53,729 nucleotides of DNA from assembly GCA_033557835.1 (NCBI GenBank), contig JAWQRO010000127.1, positions 1 through 53,729 on the forward strand, in the 5' to 3' direction. Positions 1 to 11,199 of the stretch are shown piece by piece; within the stretch, counting starts at the first letter, position 1; each line of letters opens with the position of its first letter. The notes under the pieces were generated by a model. That model was given only the letters and a program-made list of their open reading frames with translations, did no database searches and had not been told where the DNA came from. Origin of the DNA: Helochares maculicollis. Lineage: Eukaryota > Arthropoda > Insecta > Coleoptera > Hydrophilidae. The translations under genes were made by a program, and so were the position numbers.

Positions 1-1260
1 TTATGAATTAAACGCTATTTAGTAGCTATAGATATTTATTTAGCTTTTAGTCTTAGCAAATAAAATACGCTATAACAATGCAATAATTATATTATATATT
101 ATTATATTATATATATATATATATACATTTATTAGTGAACCATTTCATTTTTCTACTCTAATTTAGAAGTACAAAAATTCTTGACTGGCTAGTGTTTTTT
201 AGTCATATAAAGTCGACCGAATGGTACCCTTCAATTGCATTTTTAGAAAGAGAAGTAGAAAAATTTCTGACAAATACAATTGTAATAATGAAATTTTTCG
301 CTGTCCAAATTACAGGAGTAAAATTTCAAGACAGAATGAATCATTCCAAATATCAGCCTAAAATACTTGATCAGTCACGAATTAAGGTCGCTTTTGCTTT
401 TCTGCTTCGGCAATAAGTAATGAACACGCTTGAAACCTAAAAAAATGTTAGCGGAAAAGCTGCAGGATACACAAAGCAACACATCTGGATTAAAATTGTA
501 ATTGATAGTTTGAGGATCACAATCAATACTATCGACTATGGAGATTAAGAGATTGCAGAATTGAGAAGCAAAACAGAATGAGAGTCACGGATCCATGATC
601 GCAATCGAAATATGGTTATCAAGATTTCTAAACTACAGGATTAAAATTGCAAGACTGCAGAAAAAAAATCATTCCAAATATCGCCTTGAGATATCTCATT
701 CGCTCTTGACTAAAAGACACTTTTGCTTTTCTTACTCAGCCTGGAGAGTTGTAAGCTGCTGTCGCTTCACATTTTTATCTCCTGCCTGCAAATGTAGTCT
801 TAAGCGTGTTTATTTCTAAATGTATCCTCACTAGCCGAGTAAACGAAGTTTGTATGATCTTTATTTTGCTCTGACTTTCTTAGTATATGCAGGCATTGAA
901 ACTTCATGCCTTATAGAAGCTGACACACTAAAGACTACACAACGCAGCATTTGTCAACTAAAACTGTATCCTGTCGAAAAAGTTTATGGTTTCAACAACA
1001 AAATCAAACCTTTGAAGTGAAATACTCTGACCATCAAGATTATGTGGTTGGAATCGGCGAGTTAAGACTCAGAACAGAAGAAGAATAACGGATCTAGAAG
1101 AAATTAATCGAAATATCTATTTCAAGAATTCAAAAGTGCCTAATCAATAATACAGGACTGCAGGGTGAAGTATTCGAAATATTAACGTGATATTCTAGAT
1201 TAGTTATAAGGTATAGTCGCTTTTGCTTCTGTTACTTGGTGTAGATATGCATTAACAACA
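1..1260. repeat. Eroded dispersed repeat, three copies; AT tract at 85-126
   Basis: A block reading TACAGGA-TAAAATT-CAAGAC, then AATCATTCCAAATAT, then CTTTTGCTTTTCT occurs at about 310-405 and 640-735. A weaker third copy is at about 1150-1235 (TACAGGACTGCAG and GTCGCTTTTGCTTCTG). Upstream of the second and third copies, AACGGATC...AATCGAAATAT matches as well. 85-126 is a mixed AT/ATT tract. The short open frames here arise from the repeat and are not genes. Confidence 0.6.
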
Positions 1261-1918
1261 AATCACCAGCAATGAGAGGCTACTATAAAATAAAACAAGT
1301 ATAGGCAATGCAATGATAAAGTCAACGACATGTAGAATTTGGTTCCTGTTATTTAATTGTATGAAACAATCTGGATAAATCTGCAAAAGTTAGGAAGACT
1401 TATTATGTAGACCTAAAGATTGAGTGCCTATGGTGTGAGGGTTCTGTCTTATTTCTAGACATAAATTTGCTGCAGATCGTACAATTAAAAGTTGAAGACC
1501 ATAGTATTATGAGAAAGCAAAGCCCTGAGGTAAAAGTAAATCCTGTAGATGATTCAAAGAGATTTTTGAAATTTTATTTGCCCAAGTAAAATTATTTACC
1601 TAGCCGAGACTTAGCAAACATTAGATGTATTGGAAAAATGTACTGCTGACTGTATTTAATTGTTAGCAAAACATAAAGTGCAGCTTTTTGAAAAATCATA
1701 ACGATTTAAATCTATCGTCCAAGGAATTTAAATTTGTTTTGCAATACTGATTTTGCTTGATTGTGATACAGTTCCTTATGAACAATGTTATTCAGAAGAA
1801 AGAAAATATACTTGGAGTGAACTAATCATAAGAAGATACCGTGTTCACAAGTTTTAGAAATATTTGGACACTTACTTTTTGCAGAATATTAAACCAAAAT
1901 AGTCGTTGAGTTTTACAA
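1261..1918. other. No recognisable feature
   Basis: AT-rich, no coding signal that I can support. It may include the lost N-terminal half of the piggyBac relic to its right. Confidence 0.4.
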
Positions 1919-1924
1919 ACTTAA

Positions 1925-2420
1925 TCTCTCAGTAATTTTATTTAAAAAAAGGCTCATGAATAAAATTCAACTTGGTGAAAATTTACATTTTGATTAAAGT
2001 ATGATAGACTATTACGATGGATTATTATATGGATGTCAGAAATTGATTCGCGGTAAACCAATTTGTTTTAAGCAAAAACTGTGTTGGTTGAACTCATCTA
2101 CGTGAAAGTCTTTACGACCAGATTGATTCAAGAAAGATATTCAGGAAGAACAAAATTCCAAAAACCTGCTTTTTTCCCACACAAATTATAATAAAAACCG
2201 ACAAAAAAATCATTTTGAACTCTTACTAAAGTATTGGGTTGCAGTGGATAACAAAAAATTTTAAGTGTATCCAACCAACCCTGATTAACCATTTTAAAAA
2301 ATGTATGAGTGATACCGATTTGATGGATCAAAATGTGGCATTTTTCAGAAAAAGAATACTCTACAAACATGGCATTCGTCTCTTAGTCAAGTATTTAAAT
2401 GATCAAGGCCTGAAATTATA
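1925..2420 (+). pseudogene. piggyBac transposase relic
   Basis: Read across breaks on plus, the catalytic part of a piggyBac-type transposase (TTAA-specific, DDD enzyme) is visible. It begins with LMNKIQLGENLHFD, where FD carries the first catalytic Asp (codon 1992-1994), followed by a TAA that replaces the usual Glu. Next come SMIDYYDGLLYGCQK, the diagnostic LIRGKPICFKQKLCWLNSS (2035-2092), then, after decay, QPTLINHFKKCMS and DLMDQNVAFFRKRI (about 2305-2357), matching the family's late GVD-DQN block. Stops, frameshifts and a large internal loss make it inactive. I did not find the terminal repeats or TTAA pair. A 10-13 base word (AAGATATTCAGGA) occurs on both sides (2134 and 2439). Confidence 0.85.
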
Positions 2421-4120
2421 AAGATATGCTGGTTTGTTAAGATATTCAGGATTCTTTCAAAAATATTTCAGAAACGGTAATCGCCTATGTCGCTAATGAA
2501 AATACTATGTTCTGTAATTCTATATTGTTTTGCTCTACCTATAACTGATTTAATAGATATCCCATCTATTGCCCATCAGGGAAAAATGTTCAATAAAAAA
2601 GGCACTACGAAATAGACTTCAGTTAAGCAAAATGTAATATTACCGGTAAGTTGTATTTCATATTGTAAGAAGCAACCCGAAGACAGTCTAAAAAGAACTG
2701 CAGCTGCTTCCAGCAAAAACTTTCGGCAACCTATATAGCTCACGCTATTGATACTCTAAGATGGCACAGCACAGACAAAATAATCGTCAGTTAGTTTTGC
2801 AAAGCAAACAAGCCTTCTAAAACTCTAAATTATTAACATCGATTAGTGTAAAAAACTCTTCTAATTAACAAATTATTATCACATGACTGACTATTTTTAG
2901 TTTAGACTAAAATTACTCGCCCCTCATTGTTATGCAGAAAGGATAGTCCAACATGGCGTCCGCTTCATGGCTACATTTTTTAAACTCAAGTACATATGTT
3001 TTCGAATTGTTTTTACGTCACACACTAGCACTGCTACTGCTAAAGAGATATTTCCTGATAGACCGGGGGGAGGTCAAGGCGGGCCCAGGCATCCTATTAT
3101 CTCTCAGCAGGATTTCGTGTCGTGTTTAGCCGGCGAATTTGCACCTGAACTATCGAAAATCCTCGCCCGCGTTTTGAAAAATTCGAGGAGGAAAAGTACA
3201 AAACATATCTCCGATTGTTGGCGGGTATAAATTTTATAGTTGAACGGGGGAAGCCGAGATCTGAATATTTATCGGGCGCACCGGGCAAAGTGGATACTAA
3301 AATCAATATTTTATTGATATAAATGCTTATAAAATTCTTCGGATATGATCGGAGGGAGCGCCGGAACGTTTTATTGTTTTTTGAATAAAAGCGAGAATTA
3401 TTTAAAACAACGAACGGCGAAGATTTTCCGCGATTTGCCAAGCAAACGGCGTTTGCGTCGAGGGCGTATAGTCGCTCTTGTAGAAAACAAAGTACAATAA
3501 AGTTGAAAACCATACAATTAGTTCAATAAATAGCCTCGAGCAAACATGTAAGAGAGTAGACAGTTTACAGGTTTTCGTTTCGTTTTAAATAGTGGGTGGA
3601 CTTATCAGGGTAGTGGTTTGGGTTCGCATAGAAGAAAAAATGCTAGGCGGGAATTTCGTACATAAATCCGGAGGAGAGCGAGCCATAAATTTCGAGCAAG
3701 AAAATAAAATTTATGTCTCCCCACGAGCAATCTTATTATACTTTCACTTTTTTGTTTACCAAAAGAATGGAACTATCTGAGCCTAAATGACGAGAAAGGA
3801 CGCAGGAGAGAGGGGCTGAAACGAAATGGCGTTTTATTAAATCAGTGACAACTAAGAACATAACAATTATTAAAAGAAACAGGAAATAAGATTTATCGCA
3901 GCTCTTGGTACGGGGATGCGGTCATATAAGGGATATATATAAGGGACGAAAGCTGGCCTATATTTTTATTTCTTTTCCTCTTTCTCTATAAATATGACAA
4001 TTATGTTTTTCCCCAAACGATAATTACTCTCGACATCAAGAAACTGGAAGCACAAAGAGCGGAGGCAAACTGAAATTTATTTTGTTTTCCGAACGCAGCA
4101 ACGCGGGAGAAACGTAACTG
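2421..4120. other. No gene recognised; GC-richer block at 2950-3500
   Basis: 2950-3500 and 3640-4120 are less AT-rich and non-repetitive, with CG-containing words (GGCGGGCCC, GGAGCGCCGGAACG). Open frames of up to 138 codons occur on minus at 3097-3513, but the residue mix is unremarkable and no motif is seen. Conserved non-coding sequence is possible. Confidence 0.4.
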
Positions 4121-4127
4121 GAGGACG

Positions 4128-4330
4128 ACGAGAGGCTAAAGGGGGTGTAGTGGCTTTGGAAGGCGTATAGAGGTTTCCGCAGTCGAGTGCATGCTTGGGT
4201 TTAGAAGCTTGAATAGTGGTCTCGAGGCTTAGAATAGGGGTGCAGAGGCTCAGTAAGAAGTCTGGAGGCTTCTTAAGAGGCCTACGGGCTTAATTAGAGG
4301 TATGGAGACTCGGGTAGGAGTCTGGATTAG
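4128..4330. repeat. Eroded G-rich repeat, about 20-24-bp unit
   Basis: Phrases of the type GAGGCTTAGAATAGGGGTG recur about every 20-24 bases (GAGGCTAAAGGGGGTG, GAGGCTTAGAATAGGGG, GAGGCTCAGTAAGAAG, GGAGGCTTCTTAAGAGG). The plus strand is G-rich. Confidence 0.6.
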
Positions 4331-6329
4331 TCCTGTAAGACACTTAGGAGTCTTCAAATCTGAACGCAGACGTTGCATGTTGCGCTCAAATTAATATTTT
4401 TTGTGGAACTAAACAAACGATCAGGAACGAACATTTTTTTTAAGTTGCATAGAAACTGAGGTGGAAGTCTAGAAATTCATAGAAGCGCTTGAGGGGAACC
4501 TTAAGTGGGTTGTGGAAGATTCAGGAAAGTTGAGTATGCTCTCGACCTCGATTGTATTATAACGTACGCACAACTTAACAGTAGATTGCAAGTAAACTCT
4601 ATCTGAATAGTGCGTATTGTAGACAATTATCTAGTTCTATTAATTGTGTCTTGATGTGCTCAGATTATGCGAACTTTGATTATCAATTCCTAGAAGAGAT
4701 TCCTTAATTTTGTTGTTTTTAAACATCAAATTTCCTGTCAGAAGTATGCTGTAAGGTTAACGACAAAATACCAGACAAAAAACTCTCAAAAAGAATGATA
4801 ATACCTTTGATTCAGCAGATGAATAAATATAGAAATTCATTATCAACATCAAACAAGCAAAATAAAGACAATTATGACTTGGCGAGACAGATACGGAGGA
4901 AGCTGAGGAAGCAGTATCGAAAACAAAACAAGGAAAAGCTGACAACCAATCTTGTAGACAAACAAAGCTATCAAGAAGTGTTTCAAATTTGGCTAAAGTC
5001 ATGAAACGTATATTTTTGATGTAATGCTTTGCAATGTTCCCTTGCTGCTATTAATATGGGACAGAGGGAGCGTAACATGGCATAGAGCGCTGCAAGGGGT
5101 GTGAAAATATTGAATAGGGCTGTATAAAACCTTGGATCGGTTTGCAAAGGAATAAAGTAGTGTACAAGTTCTGGTTGGGTCGCATAACGGTTGTAAAGGG
5201 GTGTATAAATAAGGCCGCAGATGTTTTGGAAGGTAGGCTCATGGCGCCTTGGGTGGAGAGGGGCGCAACAGAATTGGAAAGCGTAGAGCCACTAATAGAA
5301 ATGATTACCCATATATACTCGAAAAAGGCATTATTCCCAGACCGTCGCTTATAGACATTTAATTAGTCCCCAAATGAATTACTGCTATAATTAAAATAGC
5401 TAAATGACACGAATTGATCGTCTCAATTAATGGCTCAGTGTGTAGCTATGCCGTTCCCACTAAAACTTGACTAATAGGTGGTACAAATGTGAACAAATCC
5501 AAGAATTAATTGCTTATTTAATTGTCACGGTGCAATACTTCAAAACCATTAATACAAGTAAGAGTCTTGGGTGTCATTTTTTGGGTGATGTAGAGCAAGT
5601 AGGGGTTGCGAAGACATCGAGCGGCTCGAGCTCTGCACCGTACAGAACTTCTCTGCTCTCTCTTCTTCTCTCTTTCTCGCTCTCTCTCTAGTTCGGAAAT
5701 TGAATTAGTGAGATATATGAGTTAATGTATATCGAAAGTACGTTCAAATCAGTTAACTTGATTTATAAGGTACACGGGATTTTCAAAACTTACTGCAATA
5801 AAAGGCGGACTGAGAAAAAATGTATTTATTGGGTTTTCTTTCAATACGTCGACTTTCCCAATCTCTCCATTCGATCCGATAGCTACTGCCATACCATTCA
5901 TTTTCCTTGCACAATAAAATCCGCGCTCTAACTTTTAATGAACTTAAAAAGAAATGATAAAATTTACAATACAGCGACGAGCGTAATGTACATTTCTTTC
6001 ACAAATGCAATGAATACTTTAGAAAATATCAAGGTGAATCAAATCTACAAAGCGAGATGAGGAGCATAGCTTTAGTTTTCATAGACAATGAGAACAATCT
6101 TGTTAACATGAATTGCTTAATTTAGCCATTGATTTCGTTGTCTTGTATCAAGTTTGATAGCTTGCTTAGTTGTAAATAAACCAGGATTATAGTTGAATTA
6201 GACAACAATTATGACCAGAAAAACCATGCAAAGAGTGGGTGAGCACAAATCAAGATAAAAGTTTGGGTTACAGTTAAAAAAGGTCACATTGAAGATTAGA
6301 AACTCATTTATTGTATTTTCAGACACTAG
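4331..6329. other. No gene recognised; G-rich and CT-rich patches
   Basis: 5050-5280 repeats loose GGGTGTATAAA/GGGCTGTATAAAA and GGGGTGTGAAAA words, like a relative of the 4128-4330 repeat. 5640-5690 is a CT-rich run on plus. Nothing else could be supported. Confidence 0.45.
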
Positions 6330-7560
6330 AAAATATTTTGAAGAGTTACATTAAGAAATTGCTTAACGGGGAAAGAGATGAAGAACTGAAAATCCTTCTC
6401 AATCTGATCAGAATGACAAAAGTGACACAACATTTCTAAAGCATTGGGTTACCAAGGTCTTTTCAAAGACAGTATAGTTTGCAAGAATTCCATTACACAG
6501 AATGGGAGGACTTTTAATTAACACTGAAAAAGTAAAGAGTTAGAACCTTATATCACTACTAAGGAGATGTAACTATCTTGTTTTGTTTTAAAAACATGGA
6601 AAACGCGTTCGGCCTAGTAATAAGAGAGAAGATTTGACTCAAAAAGAAAACGATTAAAATAAGTCGGATTTTATTTAAGGGAGCACTAGAAGAAATAGCG
6701 AAAAGTTGCACAAATCAACTCAAACCGAAGTATCTAGGAAATTGAAAATCTAAGTTGATAAAGAGAGATGGCCGAAAATTGATCAACTAGATTTATATAC
6801 TAACAAATCACCTTAAGTACCAAAAGCAACTTAGATGAAATAATTGAAAGAGTTGTTTAGAAGATCCTAAGATCAAAAGTTTAAAATAAGGCAGAAATCT
6901 AATCCAAGGCCAAGGCTTAAGTAGTAGAAAAGGTAGTAAAACCAATCATATCTTTTACCTGCTCAGTCTAGAAGACAACGGACAGAGAAATTAAATTGAG
7001 AATAGAATGAATTATGTCTGGACAAGATGCCTTGGAAAGGTGGACTAAATACTTTGAAGAGTAATATAGAGAAACTGCTAAGCTAGGAAGAAAGTGGAAA
7101 TTGTTAGTTAAATCGGCTCAATCTGACTATGATAGAAATGACAACACCTTTTACTGGAAAATTCTAATCAGGATGCATCTTTTTAAGACAGTATGGATTG
7201 CATAGCCAATTAAATATAAGGCAAACAAGTATTGCGATCAAATTGTTTGTAAGAGTTTTTCAAGACAAAATAGGACAAACCACAGATGGCCAGAAAGTGA
7301 AGAAGGATTCACGATCAGATTGAGGAACATAGCAATATCTACCAATAGACAGTTTATAAGAGTGGATGAATTTTTCACACTAAGAAAGGAGATAGTAATT
7401 TTCAGATGATATTTAATAGAAAATTGAAGGAAATAACGAAAAGTTGAAAAGACACACTCATAAGCAAGTACGTAAAAAAATTCTAAATTAAGGGCGATGA
7501 ATATAGATTTCCAAAAAATTGACCAAGTAGATTTGTATACTTAGAAGCCTAGAAGCAAAC
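6330..7560. repeat. Long eroded direct repeat, two copies about 0.7 kb apart
   Basis: Copy 1 is about 6330-6815 and copy 2 about 7045-7555. Matching anchors in order: TATTTTGAAGAGTTACATTAAGAAA with TACTTTGAAGAGTAATATAGAGAAA; AAGACAGTATAG with AAGACAGTATGG; GAAGAAATAGCGAAAAGTTG with GAAGGAAATAACGAAAAGTTG; AAATTGATCAACTAGATTTATATACT with AAATTGACCAAGTAGATTTGTATACT (each shown over its first bases). Copy 2 starts with a short coding-like run (ALERWTKYFEE) similar to the linker before LINE reverse transcriptases. That resemblance is too short to name the element. Confidence 0.65.
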
Positions 7561-8180
7561 TCATTCCAAAACTAGCCCAAGATAGAAAATGGAAGTCGAA
7601 AAGAAGAAATCGAACAATTGTCATTAGAGAAGCATTAATTTTAAAGAGTTCAATTCTCAGGTCTTTCACTGAAAAGAAAATATGAACTTAAGTTAAGTAC
7701 TTTCTAGTAAACACTTCTACTAAAACAATGAATAAAGTAGTTAACAGCTCCAAAAATGAGTTAACTGTATCTGAGCAGAAATTGTCAGGTTGCACCTAAA
7801 TTCTCACGGTGCCAAATAAAATGGATGAAAAACAGTCCACGAATAAATATAAATGCGTTAGACAAAATATTCTCAAATTATAACTCTTTAGAACGTGAAT
7901 TGTGAGACAAAAATTGAATGACCTACAAAACATATATTTTATAAAACAAGAAACAATAATACTCAAATAAAATCGCTGCTTTGTCACAACCAGTAATAAA
8001 TTTCTTTCCAAACCGAGGAAATATTTAGCTTTGGTAAAATAAGATGAAAGTGTCTTTGACATTCAGGATAATTGAAACCATTATCGTATTGATAGCAGAG
8101 CTGAGAGGTAGAATGAGAAAAGAAATTCGGAAAATAAGGTGAGTAGGAAGCAGGTTACGAGAAGTGAGTGTAAAGGCCCC
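7561..8180. other. No recognisable feature
   Basis: AT-rich and purine-leaning on plus; no coding or RNA signal seen. Confidence 0.4.
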
Positions 8181-8420
8181 AAGTAAAGAACAGTAGTGTG
8201 AATGGATTAGAGATGGAGACGCTTGAGGTAGAAAAGTAACAGACAGAAAAAGAAGACATAGAGACGAGACATATAGAGAGAGAGGAGACAGATAGAGAGA
8301 GATAGAGAGAGAGAGACGAGACAGAGACATAATAAACAGAGAAATAAGAGTCAGATATATAAAAGACAGAGAGACAACAAAGATATAACAGACAGAGAGA
8401 TATCAGATAGAGAGGTTTAG

Positions 8421-8491
<71 letters not shown>

Positions 8492-8500
8492 AAGGCAGGA
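8181..8500. repeat. GA-rich purine tract with (GA)27 core
   Basis: 8435-8488 is an uninterrupted GA run of 27 units. The preceding 250 bases are imperfect GAGA/GACAGA/GATAGA words, suggesting an older, mutated part of the same microsatellite. Ser/Leu-rich minus-strand open frames across it are translation of the repeat. Such tracts can bind GAGA-factor-like proteins, but nothing here shows use. Confidence 0.95.
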
Positions 8501-11180
8501 TAGAAAAAAACCGGTGGAAAAACGAAATTACATTCTTCAATCAATCCACGTTTCCTTTTCTACAAATGTTTCTATATTTCAGTAAAGGAGGGCGGAAAAC
8601 AGAGACAAACGCAAGAGCCCCTCGAATCGATGGGGGCAAAATGCGTAAAATATAGGGCAAAAAAGTAAATTATCATCGAATTTATGTGGATTGCTTCGAC
8701 TTTCAGGGCGAGCTCAATACCGATCTCGTGCTTTGTTGACATAAATATAACGAAGTAGGGCAAATTAGAGCTCGAAGCCGACTTGTCCGCGTACAAGAAG
8801 CCCTGATAGGGATCGCGAGATTAGATGAAGTATCTGTATAAAATGTAAATGGGAAAGTCACTCAACTTTGATCGATAAGACGCACATGTGCAGATGATCC
8901 AAACTGACACAACGTTTGTTACCATGAAAAATATCATTTTTATTGAAATAAGTAGTTCATTATGAAACAGATGCAATTTTAGGTAATAAACAGTAGATGT
9001 GCTATAAACTGGTATTTTATTCCTACAGTATAAATAGATTTATTGGATTCGTAGTTGATGGAAGAAATGCTGAAAATTTCGAAACTATTGCATAAACTGA
9101 ATGTCACATCGAGCATACTTTTCACATGTTTAAATGAACCCAATGTATTTTAATAATTCGAATGAGCAATAAAAGAAAGTGCGAGCATTTTTTGTTACCT
9201 TCATAATGTGAAGACACTTCAAGTTCATGGAATGAAATTCGTTTCGAATAGAAATAGATGCAGTATGTGAAAGGTCGAGCGAAAGCGAAGTGTACCCGTT
9301 AGAATTGGGCGATGGAGAAGGGACTAAGGGAAAGTGGAATAACTAAGTGGTACACTGTTGGGACTGTAGAGTCGTTTGACCTATTTGAAATATGTACAGG
9401 ATTTCACGAAAGAATTTTGCGAGGCCGCTTGTAATATTTACACCTAATAACGCGGCACGGGTAGATTTCTCTTTTGTGCTCTGGTGGTGACACATTCCAA
9501 TAAATATTTAAAATTTAATTAACTGCAGCTGCCGATTCATGGATTCGACACCTGATTTAAATTTGTTGGTTTTCCAGTCCACCGTTTAAATTTAACGGGT
9601 AGTCCTGCAAAGGACTGCAAAAGAGCAGGCAGCTTGAAGAGTAAACGAAACTAAAATAAGTGCAATAAAAGTCAAATCTAGAAAAAATGTTCTATTTATG
9701 TAAATTGCAAATAGAAAATGCTAAGGTGCAATTTGAGGGGCACCTGAAAAGTGATAAACTCCGAAGTAGATCTGAAATATGCATGGGGCGGTACATGGGG
9801 GGCCGATCGTTCAGAGCAATGTTTGCCCGCGTTAGAGCTGCCGAGGCAGGAGAGCGAAGACTTTTCCAGATGTTCTTTCAAAAGTATCCCGCACATCTGG
9901 TGTCTTTAATGAACTCCTGAAAAAGTTATCAAGGAGAAGGCCACGAGGAAAGCGTACACTCTGTGTGAGTTCCAGCGCAGATAATTTCTCTCGTTTTTCA
10001 GTTCAGGTGCAAATTCACAAGGCGAAAACAGGAGGAGAGTCGCAGTTTTCCCTCTTTTTCCTCCGAGATAAAGAAAACTACACAGTATTAAAGGCTACGG
10101 CCCGAACTTTTCACGATTTCTTACTAATCAATATTTAACTGGAAATCACCTTCTATAATTAATGGGCCAGCTGTAGTTTGCGGGGAAAGTTTGAAGTCGT
10201 TATACGGTTTTTAATAACTCCGGCCCCTTCTTGATTGCGCGCGCTTATTTCCGGTTTGCTTGATGGCTTCCACGCCAACAATTTTTTTGGGTGCAAATGA
10301 TGTTTTAATTGGAGGTAGTTTGGGCTTTGCTGCTTTTTCAAATCGTCATAAATGCGTTGATTTTTTTTGAAACTGAAATAAAATTGTTTTTCATAAGTAA
10401 TTTGGGTTTTCACAAGTAATTTAGTTTAGAATTATTTGTTCTCATGACTACGCACTTTCTTGTAACAGAAATTGATGGCGATTTAAGTACATAAAAACTG
10501 ATTTAAATTTTTTCGCGACAGCTGATTTCCAGTTAAAAATTGTTTAGAGTTTGGGTGTTAGCACAAAAGTCCGGCTAAGCTCTATCTACAATCAGGATGT
10601 TCCAGTTAATAACATGACCGCTTGCTGAAATTTACATCATTTTATTTATTGTTCACATATTGCTTAAAACGATATTTTGTTCATGTAACAAAGCAACAGT
10701 CTCAATTTAACATGAAATACTTATTTAAATGTATATTACAGTCACACATCCTTACATACAAGTACATACAATACAGTTTTTAGTATCATAATTTGTGAGT
10801 GTGTGTGCAATTATTAACCTTATACCATTAATTAATTTTTTCTTCACATTAAGATAATTGGCATCACATTTACAAATATAAACGCATGTTGTACAATAGA
10901 AAAAATTGGCAACAAATAAGACTGAGAAGTGGCTGCCGTGTTAGTCAAGAAAAGGACGCTCTTTCGCGTTTCTCTTTCGTTGGGGACATTTGGGGTTGCG
11001 ATGGCAGATGGCCTCTGTGTTGCTTCAAAAGCACAAGAAATCATGTTTTCGGTATGTCAGTGCTAAGATATATAGATGCTACAAAGTATACTTGTATAAA
11101 AATGTATGCCTCTGGAAAGTGTAATTCTCTTTGAAATTTATTAACTTTTCATCCGATTTGCATGTTTCAAAGCTGTTCTT
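8501..11180. other. No gene recognised; several less AT-rich blocks
   Basis: 8580-8820, 9240-9320, 9580-10230 and 10880-11040 are non-repetitive and GC-richer than their surroundings, as expected of conserved non-coding blocks or old exons, but no frame carries a recognisable motif. The rest is ordinary AT-rich sequence. Confidence 0.4.
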
Positions 11181-11199
11181 TAAAAAAGTATTTGTCCAA

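Noticed and set aside
3097..3513. 138-codon minus-strand open frame in a GC-richer block
   Set aside because: No recognisable motif, no splice or start context that convinces, and lower stop frequency is expected from the base composition.
8025..8544. Minus-strand Ser/Leu/Tyr-rich open frames resembling membrane proteins
   Set aside because: They are the complement of the GA-rich tract; hydrophobicity comes from the repeat.
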